NCBI GenBank assembly: GCA_947623455.1
Contig: OX392534.1
Coordinates: forward strand, 40,739,426 to 40,803,425
Direction: 5' to 3'
Length of the DNA stretch: 64,000 bases
From: Mimachlamys varia
Taxonomy: Eukaryota > Mollusca > Bivalvia > Pectinida > Pectinidae
Below are positions 1 through 11,989 of this stretch, in pieces. Positions within the stretch are counted from its first letter, which is position 1. Every line of letters starts with the position of its first letter. The notes under the pieces were generated by a model that was not told where the DNA came from, did not search any database, and saw only the letters and a list, made by a program, of their open reading frames with translations. The position numbers and the translations under genes are program-made.

Positions 1-57
1 AGTCTGAGCTGCGAACACTTATGTATAATTATGTTTGACTGGTATTCTGTTTTGTAG

Positions 58-3000
58 AAGCTGTCGCCGGAGGGAGACGTGTTTCCATGCAAAAGAGGTA
101 AATACCTTTCCTGTGCAAATGCTAAGGACACATAGATAATCAGCAGTTTCCTTAAAAGTTATGTTAAAATGGTTTCATCCTCTATTTCGTCAATGATATA
201 GACTTTATAACCAAATACTTCCAGTTACAAAGTGAAAGCATGTTCTATCAAACACTAGACATATCATGCTGCCTTCGCTTCAAAATATTGAATATGTAAG
301 CATATAACTCACAATTTTGATGTCTCAAACTAGCCGGAGGTATCATTGTATTTTTTATTTAAATAAACGCGGTGTAAATTTGAGGTGGTGATAAAAGGCT
401 AACGTAAATCACTTCTGTGTTATATATTTGTAATTGGGTAAGCTCATATATTAGTTCACACCTAGCTGAGACATTGTTTGCGTGTAAATAAGTCCATCGA
501 GAAATTGAAAGCACAACACTGTATTCATTTTACATTGCAACAAAAGGTAGCTCTATAGTTAAGGATTATAAAAAAGAGTAAGATTAGAAAAGCTTCCACG
601 TTTTTAAGTTATAATAAAACGATGTTCAATTTCGAACCTATTTATTTGATATATATTTATTATTATTGAAAACATTTAACTGTTTTACTGATCAATCCAA
701 ACAAATCCACATTGTGATAAATAATTGTTCTTTGGATAGTGATACAACAGTCATAAGTTCTTATATCTTACATGTGCATACCAAATTATAGTAAAATAAA
801 TCTTGGGCGAAGAGGAAGCAAAGCACAGGCAAAGGGAGGTAAAGCTGGTGGAAAAGCTGGAAAGGAAAAGAAACAAGCTCTAAAGGCAGGGAAACGTGAC
901 GCCGATAGCGACAGTGATTACAGTTACAGAAGTGTTGTGAGCGCAGGAGGCACACGCCATGTAAGGCGCAGGCGTAAGCGCGCCGACGGGACATATAGCG
1001 ACAGTGCCTCGTACCATAGTAGTCAAGATGAAGATGGTGAGGCACGTCGTAGGAGAAGACGGAGAGATCGTGATCACGGAGCTAACAGTGCTCATAGCTA
1101 CTACAGCGTAGTGAGCGAGGGAGGGACGCGTCACGTTCGTAGGAGGAAACGACACGAGGATGGGACGTATAGTGCAAGTGAGTCCTACCACAGTTCAGAC
1201 AGAGAGGACCCGGATGATGACGAAGGAGACGAGGCTGAAACAAGTAGGTTGTCTAAAGACAGTGGTAACGATAGTGATTCAGACTCTTCTTCCACCGATT
1301 ATAGTTACGCAAGTGAAACTAGCGAAGGAGGGACACGTTATGAAACAAAACGAAAACGGATAAGAGATGCTGACGGAAACATTGTGGGATACGGAGACTC
1401 TAAGCCAGTAGGGAAAGCCGTGAGCGATACGGAGTCTGTCAAGACTCGTCGAGGTTAGTTGCCAGTTCACCTAATACTGCTGACTGTTTAGTTTAATTGA
1501 TAAAGTTATGGTTGTTCATTGTTACGATTCGCGCTTCTTTATTTATGTACATTCTTGATAATGGAAAACAAATATAATAATGAAGTTTATTTTGAAGTTT
1601 TAGTGAATAAGTTTTGTTGACCATTGATTTAATGACGATGCTGTTATCATGGTATTATTTTAACTAACTCATATCAACATTACTTTTTCAGGTTCTATAG
1701 ACGAAAGGTTAGTACAATGGATTTTTTATTTACAAATTGCAAATGTGACTCTGGGTTCATTCATACATATCATAAAGTGAAGGAACTGAAAATCAAGAAC
1801 TTATCATATTTGGGTATACTAGTGTTTGTTACATCATCTTTAACGGGCAATGTTGTTGTATCTGAATAAAACATAATAATTTAAGAAAAAAACAATAATT
1901 GTTTTCATGTCCTCCTTGCAGCATTAAAAACCTGCCAGACGTTCCCATGGACAACACAGAGCATGCAGACATGGGCGTACCTGACAATACAGAGAACGTT
2001 TTTGGAGAAGAAAAATGGCCAGGTACGTGAATATTTTATTCGTGCTTCAGCAAGGACTACTGTTTTTGCAGTGAATATTATTTGTTCTATGCAAAGTCCC
2101 CTATAACTAAACGTCATTTCAAGAACATGTATGGCAAATCAGAAAGGCAAATTTCTTATATGTATTGATTAAATTAAACGACTAAATGGTAAATCTAATT
2201 AATCACTTCTTTAATAAAAAAGTGTTATATTATTAACACAAGTAAAACATGACAGCTAGACTTACAGAGACGGTCAAACACATATATCGTTGCTTTTGTT
2301 TCTCTTGACGTCGTTTTGGTGTGAGGAAGCTGCAATTAAAAAAAAGAAAACAGGCACCGAGATTGACATTGATGTACTTGAAATAGAAATATAAAGACAT
2401 GTGCATACTGTTTATTGACCAACAAAAGCTGCTGTTTGATGCTTTGGTAATTGATTCCATTTCTTCAGTAATGTTTGTCCCTTTATTTGAATGATTTTGA
2501 TAATAGTTATCAAGCAATCGATTCCTTTTAAAGTGTTACTTTACCTGCACCAGAAACACACAACAATCTCTTAGAGCTTCATTAGATATACAAATAACAA
2601 TAATTATTTTTATATCACAAACGCATCATAGTTAATGTAACACGTATTTGATTGATATTTAAGAGCAAGAATAAACTATGGCAACCTATGTTTTTAAATC
2701 TAGAAAAAAAATGTTTGATGAATCACGATTTTAAATTGGAGTAAATGCCAAATACGCACTGCTTTGTCACGCTGATGAAAATTGCAAATAATGCATCACC
2801 AATAACGGAAATCAATAGCTGGCGACTACTGACATGATTTTTAATCAATGAAGTACAGACATTATAGAAAACATTACCTCTACCGTATTATTACCCATAT
2901 CCTGTCAGCTTCCTCGTTATCTTAAGATCAAGTTGTTTTGGTGTTCAAACTGCCCACAAGACTCAATTTAATATCGCAAAATGGATCTCCCTTGACACGT

Positions 3001-6000
3001 TGCGTGCAAAACAGTACTGAAATAAATATCTTTGCTTGGCGTCTCTGATTGCCGTTTACAATCATATCTGTTTTCTAGGGGCTGATGCGGATGACGTGCC
3101 TTCAGAATTCAGTGACGCTACAACAGAGGATGATGTCGACTTATCTAAAATGACAGAAGAGGAAAAGAAAGAATATTTTGCAGAAAAAGAACGAAAGAAG
3201 CTGGCAAGAGAGAAGAGAAGGAGGGAGAAATACGGAAGTCGTTACGACGAAATACTGAAGAAGAAAGAACAGTAAGTTTAATTGTAGCTATGCGATTTCT
3301 TTGTTTGATCCGCTGTGCATATTCTATTTATTCTTAATCGGAAGCGCTCGTGAATCGATGAAAAACATATATAATTTGTACATTCAATCAAAAAGAAAGA
3401 AATTATACTTAAGATCATTATAAGAAATGAAAAGTTAAATTCTTATTTGAAAAATAAAGACAAATCACGTGTATCATTTAATAAAAGGTAAAATGGAATT
3501 CATATGATCTATGAAATTATTGTTAAAATTTAAATTGACATATTTTCGTTTTTTAAGAAAACGACTTGAGCAGCTCATCAAAGATCAGAAGGAAAAGGAC
3601 GAACAAGAACGACTGGAGAAAGAGCTATCAGAAAAAGAACGCCGGAAGTCTTCCGTAAGACGTTCGTCTCTACTCTCCGGTAAACCCAGGGAAACTCCCA
3701 AAAGTATGGTGACGTATGAGAAGGGCACCCCTCGGGAATACGGACCCAAAAAATCGGCGGACAAGCGTGATCATGGTCTCGGACACGAATCGTAAGTTCT
3801 TGGCTATTAGAATATAAATAATAGAACCGAAGCGTTAACAAAATCATAATCTGGACTCAAAATCTTTTAAACCAGGGGCAAAATATGAACAAAGGAAAGA
3901 TTTTCATGGAGAACCTTGTAAAAGTACAAGATAATAAGACAAGGTGTTCAGGAAGAGTAAACGTCTCCTGCTTCTAAAAGTAGACTTTTTTTTTTACTGA
4001 ATTCGTTATCATCACTTCCGCCTTTTTCTTATCAACAAGTTCCTTTTTGTGACGTTTCAATGTTTTCCTCTTCATGTATAATAAAACATCAGTATAATTC
4101 TGAAATTAAAACTTTCTACCTGGATCAACACAAAGGACATTACCACAATGAGTTTTGTAATGATGTTCTGATATGATGACCTGTCCTTTATTATGTATTC
4201 ATAATTATTTTTCTTCGTAATATCTCGATGTTAAGTGCCAAAATAATTTGTAAAAGCAATAATCACAGTTATGTGTATAATACAATATTCAACGATATAT
4301 ATGTAGTATAGAAGATGATTTATATAAATACATAAATTATTTCAAAGGTGGGGCAGGAAAGATAAAGAAGGGAGAAGTAGAAGAGGTAAGAACAAGCCAA
4401 TTGCAAATGTTAAGTGATAATTTATAATATATTGAGGATATCTAACAGTGTCTTACCAAATATATTTGACAAGCGGGGCTAATATTTTGCGCAGCACGAG
4501 TGAAAAATTTCAAAATATTAGCCACACGAGTGAAATATGTTTGGTACTACTGAGGATACTGTTAGATAATCTGTTTATTACATTTTTATATGAAAATCTC
4601 CAGTGGCAGCTTCTGATGTTCCCAAACGTCGTTTGTAAGCAGCGTTCTGATTGGTCAAGTGAAAAATATCATATTTCTCACTAGCGAAAAATATCACTTT
4701 TATAGAATGATTTTTTTTCGATATTTCACTGGTAGAAATGTAACAAAATTCAATATCACATGTGAATATTGACATCAAAACATGAATAATGAAATAAGTA
4801 CAATCTTCATATAAAAATCATCATTTGAAAAACAAACTAATTAAGAATCGTTCTTATATTTGTAACTAGAGCAGTGTCTATCCGATTTTTCCATTGCTTC
4901 GTAATAGTTGTGCGTTTGCTTGGTTAGTTTATCTTGTCGTCTAAATAACCAAAGATATTATATGTCTGAAACACCACTACATATACGTTTGTTTCATTCT
5001 TCCCTGTCTAGGAAGTGATAGCAGTATGAACGAGGGTCTAATGCCCAAGTTTAAGAGGGAGACGACGATGTTACAGAAACTCCCTCCTATTCCACAGGGC
5101 AAGATATACACAGGAGGTACGTACTCGTCGCTTAAAGGTGAACTGCTACATGTAAATGTGTAACCCAGTTAAATACTAGCCGCAATATACCGCGCGACTA
5201 GAGATATATTCTCTTTTAATCGATCGGTTAAGCGCAAGATTAGTAAGTCTCCGGTCCTGAGTTCGATTCTTATTGGAGGGATTAAAAAGGGCCCCCGTTA
5301 TATTGGCGTCTACGGAGAAACTCAATACTAATATTCGACGATACTTGCAAAGTATATCACTATAACAAATGGAACTCGAGACGAGTTCTTTCCTGGAAGG
5401 GAGGCATGTAATCCTGGCAAAAACTAGCTGCAATATTCCACTATGCTAGAAAGATTTTCTCTTTAGCACGATCGATTGAAAATAACACTAGTAACCCAGA
5501 AATCATGGGTTCTACGTTTTGTGGAGGTATTGAAAAAAACGGGACCTCTGTTAACTTGGGTAACCTTTCGGTACTCACTAGCAATACTTTATGATAAAGA
5601 TAAATAACAGTAATAGTTTCTACATCTTGTTTATTTTTTTAACAATTTTATAGATAATTTGTTGTTACTTTAGTTTAGGTTTTATATCTCGCAATATTAA
5701 AGTTAACATGAAAATGGTAGCGTGTTAGATAATGCTAATAGTTATTATGCAATGTAATAGTAAACATTCGTTGAAGTTAACGAAGATTTATCTTTCCTTA
5801 CAGATGATGGCATTGGGCAGAGAGGCAAGAACGGCAAAGTAAGTTTTACGAAAAAAAAATACTGCTTATATTGAAGAAAAAATATACATAAAGTAATGAG
5901 CGAATATTTGCCTTATATGGAATTTGACTGATATAAAGCTCCAAACTCAATGAGTCAAAAAATATTGACGAAACAACAACACGTATCAATCTAAATATTC

Positions 6001-9000
6001 TCAAATCATACCTATATTTGAAACTAATACATGGATATGTTATGTATCGATGGTAATTTTGTATAATACTAAATTAGCTACAATACATTACATTGTGTGT
6101 CACGTTTCGATACATTGTGTGTTACGTTTCGATACATTGTGTGTTACGTTTTGATACATTGTGTGTTACGTTTTGATACATTGTGTGTTACGTTTCGATA
6201 CATTGTGTGTTACGTTTCGATACATTGTGTGTTACGTTTTGATACATTGTGTGTTACGTTTTGATACATTGTGTGTTCCGTTTTGATACATTGTAGCCGT
6301 CTATGGTGGATAAAGAATCAACAATGGGTAAGTATACAGTCTATTTTATATCACGAATTATCAATAGTAATACTTCAAACAAATATCCACAAGGATGTTA
6401 ATTGAATGATTTACAAAATCAAAATTGATAATATTAAACGCAATTTAGATGAATATTTACAAAATTCTTGATAGGTTAATGAAAACCTACACATATGATA
6501 TATTACAAATATTTTCAGATACGGATGAAGCCCAGTTTGATATAGCACGAGATGAAGACTCAGGCGAGGAAAATAAAGGTAACTTCCTTTTACTACCTGC
6601 AAACAAATAGTGTACTTAAAATACATATAAACATTACCTTCCTCGAATTGTGTGTTAGAACATTTGAATGCTGTCCTGAAGTGTGGCATTTTTTTTATAT
6701 TACAACTATCATATTAAGAAACATATTAATATTCGTAGATAACAAGCAGAAACCACCAGAACCCGTAATAGAAGTAGGAGCTGATGGCAAACTTAGGCTG
6801 AAGAAAAAGAAGATAGATTTAAGTGAACTCGATGACGAAACACTGCGGAGACTTGGAATCGACCCAAGTCTATCAGCAATAGAGATAGCTAAAAAGCTGA
6901 AGGTAAATAATGAAGTACATCGACGTCTTTTGTTAAGCTTAAACCTTATATATCATGCTTATCAAAACGCCAAAAATCAAAATGACAATATGCTTTAATA
7001 TGTATAAAATTTGTGTTAATACAATTGAATGATCATATGAGAAAAATGAATTGTAATATTACAAACGATGGCCTCTATTGCCACTTATATGTATTTTTTA
7101 TGTTGTTTTCATCCTCGTGAAATAATAACAATCAAACGATAGGAAATTGAAAATTAATCTGTTTGTCCTTCTTTTTTCAAAAGGAAATGTTTGGAGACGA
7201 TGTGAAACTGACGATAGGAGGGGAGGTAATCGGTACCAAAGGTGTCGATGAATTTGATTCTGATATGGACGATGATAAGCTGGCTGAACAGGAAGATTTG
7301 GACCTCACAACGCGTAATAAACCCATTTTATAAATGATATATTCATTAAAGAAGTATTATAAAACACGTAACCTCGAATATATCAAATCTATCTGGCAAA
7401 TATAGCAATGTAATGTACAAGCAACGGTTTTTATATTACAGTGATATTACGTATATTTCAGTTTATCAGATAATATGCAAAATAGTTATTTTTTCTACAT
7501 CTTTGTGCAATTTTTATCACCTGGGCCCGTATTCATGAAACCGTTCTCATGCTCAGGCATATATTTTGTGCTCAAACCTGATTTTTGTGCCGTTAATAAA
7601 ATAATGATAAAATATACAATTGTCATTAGTTTGGAAACAAATTGAAGAAACTTAAGCCAACTACTGTTTCCAATGTTTACACTTCACGTTTTGATCGTTT
7701 GACATGACTTAAGCAAATTAAAAGAAATCTGTTTTAAGCACAGAATTCATGCTTGAGCATGAGAACGGTTTCATGATTAAAGGCTCAGGACTTAATCATA
7801 TTGAAAAACAAAATGCTTTTCCAGTCTATAAATCAGTCCAAACAAAAGACAATCACTATATGTGAAGATATATCGTTTATAGTATTTCACAATTTCGACA
7901 TTAGTAAGAACAGGTTTATATAATGTTTCTATCTTTCAGTGAAAGGGAAAAGGCGGGTTAATGTCCTGTTCAAACGGGGTGGATCAGCACTAAAGCGCCA
8001 CCTACAAAGAATAATAGACGAATGTACACTAATAGAGCGTGCAAAGCGAAATTTGGACGAAAGGGGTAAATACCAATATTGTCAATGATGAGATGCTTGA
8101 TGCTATATGTATTTAATAATAAACATGTATCTGAAATAAAACTTATATTTCAAAGAAAATGTATATAGATAAATTAATTACATTGCTCCTATATACACAT
8201 GTATATGTATCTTTCAATGAGTTCATTTTTATATTTAAAAATGTTTGTGAAATTGAATGAATTGTAGCCGTCTGCTTTTCTACCTATTTAAGTTCAACAC
8301 ATACCGTCTTTGAAAATGGGAAAAATGGTCGGAAAAGAAATTTTTCAGAATTATTTGAAATGTGAATGAATAAAAACAACCGTTTAAGCATCCTCATTTA
8401 TTAATATATATGTGCCATAGAAGTATGTGAAGAATATATTTCTGACATCATAACGTCACACACAGATTCGTCCATTGACTTCCTGGCCCACTACCGGTTG
8501 GTTGACCCCACAAAGATTGATGGATATGCCAAGGCGTTTGTTATAGAAGACGAGGACTATGATACCGTCATCAACCTGAATGTGAGTAATATATAGAGTG
8601 TTTACTCTAGTTAATTAGCAGGATGCTGTATAGTTACTTTATTCTCAATGTCTTTATTTTCGCTATATTCGCGAAAATTAATACTTCTTGAATATTGTTT
8701 ATTGTAGATGATATCAAAAATCTGAGATTTACAATTATTCTAAGTTTCTAGGAAAAAATCGTGAAATATCACATCCGGAAAATTAAGCAATTTTACAGTA
8801 TATATCGAATTTGCTTGTTAATAATGTGATTGCGAAAATATATTCCGTAATATACTAGTAGCAATACAAGCGTAACAATGAGTAGAGATAATAAACAATC
8901 TATCAGTCTCGTCGTCTTTCTAAACAACTATTTTAAAGGTCTAACGGTTACTTGCTGAAAACAATGGTCGCTGAATGACCGCGAACCATTCTATACAACA

Positions 9001-11989
9001 GGATTTCTTAATTTTATAATTCTTTCTCCAAACTATTAAACTCCTCCTTATGTTGATTACGTAAAACATTACAGTCTTGGAATGTTTGAATGTTTTAGGC
9101 TTTACAAATCGCTCTAGAGGGCATTGATGCTTTGAGTAAGATGACTCCTAAACAACGTGAATATGTTATCAAGGTAAGTTGCCCATATCTTAATATTCCG
9201 TCATGGTAAATTATGTATACTCTATATATCTTAACTAATCTAAGTAAGACTTTATAAAATCCTCACGAACTTGGATGCTTTTAGTCTTTATAATACCTGA
9301 ATACATCAACAGTGGCCATTAAGAAATGTCATTTGTTCAGGAATACTTTCATAATTAAAATTACCAAAACAATTTCGCAATTTTTTTTTAACAAATATAC
9401 AAAAGACGTGCCTTAAATAAGAGGTGACGATACCAACCTCGCTTTTTTGTCGTTGATTCTTCTCTGTGATATTGCAATAAAAAGTGTAATGTATTCTGCT
9501 ATAGTTCGACTAATAACAAGTTACTATACTATTATAATTATCAAACTTAAATTCTCCATTAAACGTTATCAGGTCCTTCACATTGATGAAGCAACGGAAG
9601 TGACGTTCCGGATGTTCTCCGTGATAACAGCGTTGTGTGAACGTGTGACCAACATGGAGTAAGTTCTTCAAAAAGTTTGGTGCTTATTTACACGATTTGT
9701 GATTACCACACAATTGAAGCATATCATGAATGTAATTCATATACCTACCGGGGTATGTAGTGAAATGTTATTTTATACATGCGTACAGAATATATAAATG
9801 ATGTTAAAACAAACACGCTCTGTTGTGTCTAAAATGATGACCATATTCAAAATTCTATATTGTTTGGTTTCAGATATACAATATACTCGTACATTAAAAA
9901 CTCCTATACATAGATAGGCTATTTATGTTCAGTTATTTTATTAATCAGGTAACTTGTTCTAATTTCGGATATTCTTAATGTTACTGTATAATTGGTATAT
10001 AAATCTGTGTTTTCTCCACAGCTCTCTCAGCCAACACCTCCTAGAGATATGTAGCATTGCAGACGTAGAACGTAAGATGGAGTTGTACAAGGCAATGTTC
10101 TACCACAACATCCCGTCCTACAGGAACAATAACTTCATTACATCAGAGTCCCTGAAGATTGAGATGATAGCTGGAGGCCTCAACTGGAACCAACAGGACT
10201 TTGTCATGGAAAAGATGGAACCGAACAAATATGGCGAGGTACTGGAATATAAAATTGTTAATAATCTAAATATCAACGCTCTTATTATACAATTTGTTGA
10301 TTTATCTGCTCTTGTTTTTTTTTTATTTTTTTAGTTGTTCTATCAGGGTTTTTATATATATAAAAAACAATCCCCACACACAAACCAAAACATGATTCAG
10401 AGTTAAAGTTTTGCGAAGCTGTTTAAATGACTTATCAGATATGGTCGTGTTTCCTTTTGTATTAAGATTAATGCCTTAATTAATATACGTGAGCTATTTG
10501 ATTTTTGGATCTTATGTAGTCTTGAATAAACGCAAGAATTAACAGCTCGTAAACAATCAATGCTAATGCTATCAAATAAAGTTTACTTTCCTTATGACTA
10601 CATTAAGTTTTCTTACTTTCTTTCATATTCATTATATAATTACAAGCATGAAATACTTCTCCATAACTTAAAGATATTTTACCATGGTGTAAAGTTAGAT
10701 TAAATGCAAACTATTCCTTCGCATTAAAAACCTCACTCGAAAGTTGCAAAATATTCGTAAAACATCTACAAAATAGTAAGTTATTTCAAATAAGTTTTTT
10801 TTAATCTTATAAACATATGGATTGAAGAAAAAAAAACAACAAACAAACAAACCCAGGGAATATCTAAGCGTCAACAAAATTTTAATACGAACTTAAAATC
10901 GATTTAACTAGGGACAAAATATGAACAAAGAAAAGATTTACACAAAAAAATACGGCAATTGATCTAATTGATATACCAAATGATATGATTTTAATTTCTT
11001 ATTGACAGATATCCTTCCTGGATTACATGTGTTACATACCACTGTTCCTCTCTCTGCACGACAACATTTGTGATAATCCCTTGGACATGTCGAACAACAA
11101 GTACCAGATGCCTCCTCGCAAACGGCCTCCATCGGTTCAGAGGGATGTCAATCCGCTCGGAAACCCTTTGAAAAAGACCTCAACTTATAGAATGAAAGCC
11201 AGATCTCTAGAAGTTATGGAAGGGAAAATCCCACAGGAGGATTATTCGAAAGAGTATCTGGATGTGCTGAACAAATACGCAAGGTAAGTGCGGGTAATAA
11301 TGATGAAATCATGTGTAGATATTGTAGCAGTACTGACAGTGACGTGTGAACAATTGGTCGTGCTGTATGGTTATTTTAAATCGTAGATCTAAATAATAGC
11401 ATTATGTTAGTTTTATCATTAACTCTTCACTGAAAAACATTAAGTTAACCCTATTTTACAGATCAGTTAGCCACAGTTCTATGCCTGGAGTAGTGGCACG
11501 AGTTCACGATTTGCAATAATACAGTACTTATTTATTTTTCTTCTAAATTCAAAAATAATTTAGAGGGGTTTCACTCACCTTGCCTTTCTGTTTCTACATT
11601 AGTTTAGAAAAATTTGATTTCCACCGTTTGTCCTCTAGCATCACTGATGACTAAAGGACAAAATAGTTGTTTGGTACATTTTTAATTCATTTTACGGTGA
11701 AGCATGTGTGTGGGTGTGTTACGTCATCTTCACATATCGGTAATGATTATTTTTGTCCTAAACATTCATTTTTTAACGTAACATGAAGACTGCAATAAAC
11801 GAATTAAGTGTCTTCTCTCCTTCGGTCTTGTTATAGCAATTAGAAAAGTATATATGGTAATCAATATAATAAAATATTTTATTTTGCTTCAACAGATTGC
11901 CGACCATATTTACTAACACAAATAAAAGGCCTGGATCGGCCTCCAGCAATAGCGAATCTGGATCCTCCTCGTATAATATGATCTACTGA
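58..11989 (+). CDS. Gene 1: highly charged protein with GGTRHVRRR repeats and degenerate EF-hand-like C-terminus (5' partial)
   Basis: Twenty exons join with consistent phase: 58-97, 792-1453, 1692-1707, 1922-2022, 3079-3271, 3558-3791, 4348-4385, 5012-5116, 5804-5838, 6297-6327, 6519-6578, 6739-6902, 7184-7313, 7940-8065, 8466-8581, 9099-9173, 9573-9658, 10022-10238, 11009-11283, 11896-11989 (TGA). They encode about 931 residues; the first exon starts at an acceptor, so the N-terminus lies upstream. The order is: Lys/Gly-rich start; three Ser/Asp-rich repeats around GGTRHVRRR; a Lys/Glu coiled-coil-like part (KMTEEEKKEYFAEKERKK); a linker with VGADGKLRLKKKK and LDDETLRRLGIDPSLS; a helical region; then EF-hand-like helix-loop-helix wording (NNNFITSESLKIEMIAGGL, EPNKYGEISFLDYM) lacking the usual Asp ligands; and a Ser-rich tail ending SSSYNMIY. 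No signal peptide or membrane segment is seen. I do not recognise the family. A cytoskeletal or ciliary role would be a guess. Exon calls are strong because every donor, acceptor and phase agrees. Confidence 0.87.
910..1404 (+). repeat. Three imperfect protein repeats within gene 1 exon 2
   Basis: Exon 792-1453 encodes three copies of a unit of roughly 40-60 residues. Each has a Tyr/Ser lead (DYSYRSVVSAGGTRHVRRR; AHSYYSVVSEGGTRHVRRR; DYSYASETSEGGTRYETKR), then a basic run, a DGTYS or DGNIV turn, and a SYHSS-type acidic Ser spacer in the first two. The third copy is the most diverged. The preceding small exon (58-97) also carries a GGRRVSMQK stretch. The pattern suggests a repeated beta-hairpin or phosphorylatable basic motif, but I know no named domain like it. 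Confidence 0.8.
3828..3978 (+). repeat. Dispersed repeat family R1, partial copy in a gene 1 intron
   Basis: The copy begins near ACCGAAGCGTTAACAAAATC and runs through GGCAAAATATGAACAAAG and GTGTTCAGGAAGAGTAA. The same string recurs in both orientations at about ten other sites in this window. It encodes no open protein. A truncated non-autonomous transposon or SINE-like unit is likely. Confidence 0.75.
4434..4760. mobile_element. MITE-like element R3, copy 1 (gene 1 intron)
   Basis: About 0.33 kb is almost the same as 19830-20135. The left part contains an inverted pair: GATATCTAACAGTGTCTT near 4437 and its complement AAGATACTGTTAGA-like near 4554. The right part has self-complementary runs around CACTAGCGAAAAATATCAC. 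There is no coding capacity. The paired ends and the second copy support a non-autonomous DNA element. Confidence 0.7.
5175..5560 (+). mobile_element. Two tandem, diverged tRNA-like (SINE) fragments in a gene 1 intron
   Basis: The first copy (5175-5340) holds ATCGATCGGTTAAGCGC, then GAGTTCGATTCTTATTGG, which resembles a tRNA box B. It ends in a GGGCCCCCGTTATATTGG-type tail. A second, more worn copy (5425-5560) repeats ACTAGCTGCAATAT, the CGATCGATTG stretch and the GGGACCTCTGTTAACTTGG tail. The call rests on these paired landmarks; neither copy folds as an intact tRNA. Confidence 0.5.
6089..6296 (+). repeat. 22-bp minisatellite ending in a gene 1 splice acceptor
   Basis: Nine 22-bp units (9 x 22 = 198 bp by hand count) with core GATACATTGTGTGTTACG run from 6089. 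The next, partial unit reads GATACATTGTAG and its AG is the acceptor of exon 6297-6327 (PSMVDKESTMG). The unit supplies the pyrimidine-poor but T/G-rich tract just upstream of the exon. Unit variants are C/T changes at two positions. Confidence 0.93.
7530..7776. mobile_element. Foldback (MITE-like) element in a gene 1 intron
   Basis: A left arm TTCATGAAACCGTTCTCATG at 7532 is mirrored by CATGAGAACGGTTTCATGA ending at 7776. The arms are nearly perfect over 27-28 bp and enclose about 190 bp of AT-rich DNA with no open frame. The leading GGGCCCGTATTCATGAAA resembles the ends of known non-autonomous DNA elements. Confidence 0.75.
10855..10960 (+). repeat. Dispersed repeat R1, truncated copy
   Basis: TCTAAGCGTCAACAAAATTTTAAT, GGACAAAATATGAACAAAG and AAAAGATTTACAC match the first 90 bases or so of the R1 family. 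The copy stops before the GTGTTCCGGAAGAG segment. It lies in the intron before exon 11009-11283 of gene 1. Confidence 0.65.
11636..11735 (-). mobile_element. R2 fragment (probable LINE 3' tail) in the last gene 1 intron
   Basis: Tags CTAGCATCACTGATGACT near 11636 and GTGTGTTACGTCATCTT near 11715 match the paired tags of other R2 copies, but the stretch between them is diverged. On the minus strand the tags read in the same order as the 3' end of the retrotransposon at 49435-50390. Confidence 0.5.
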
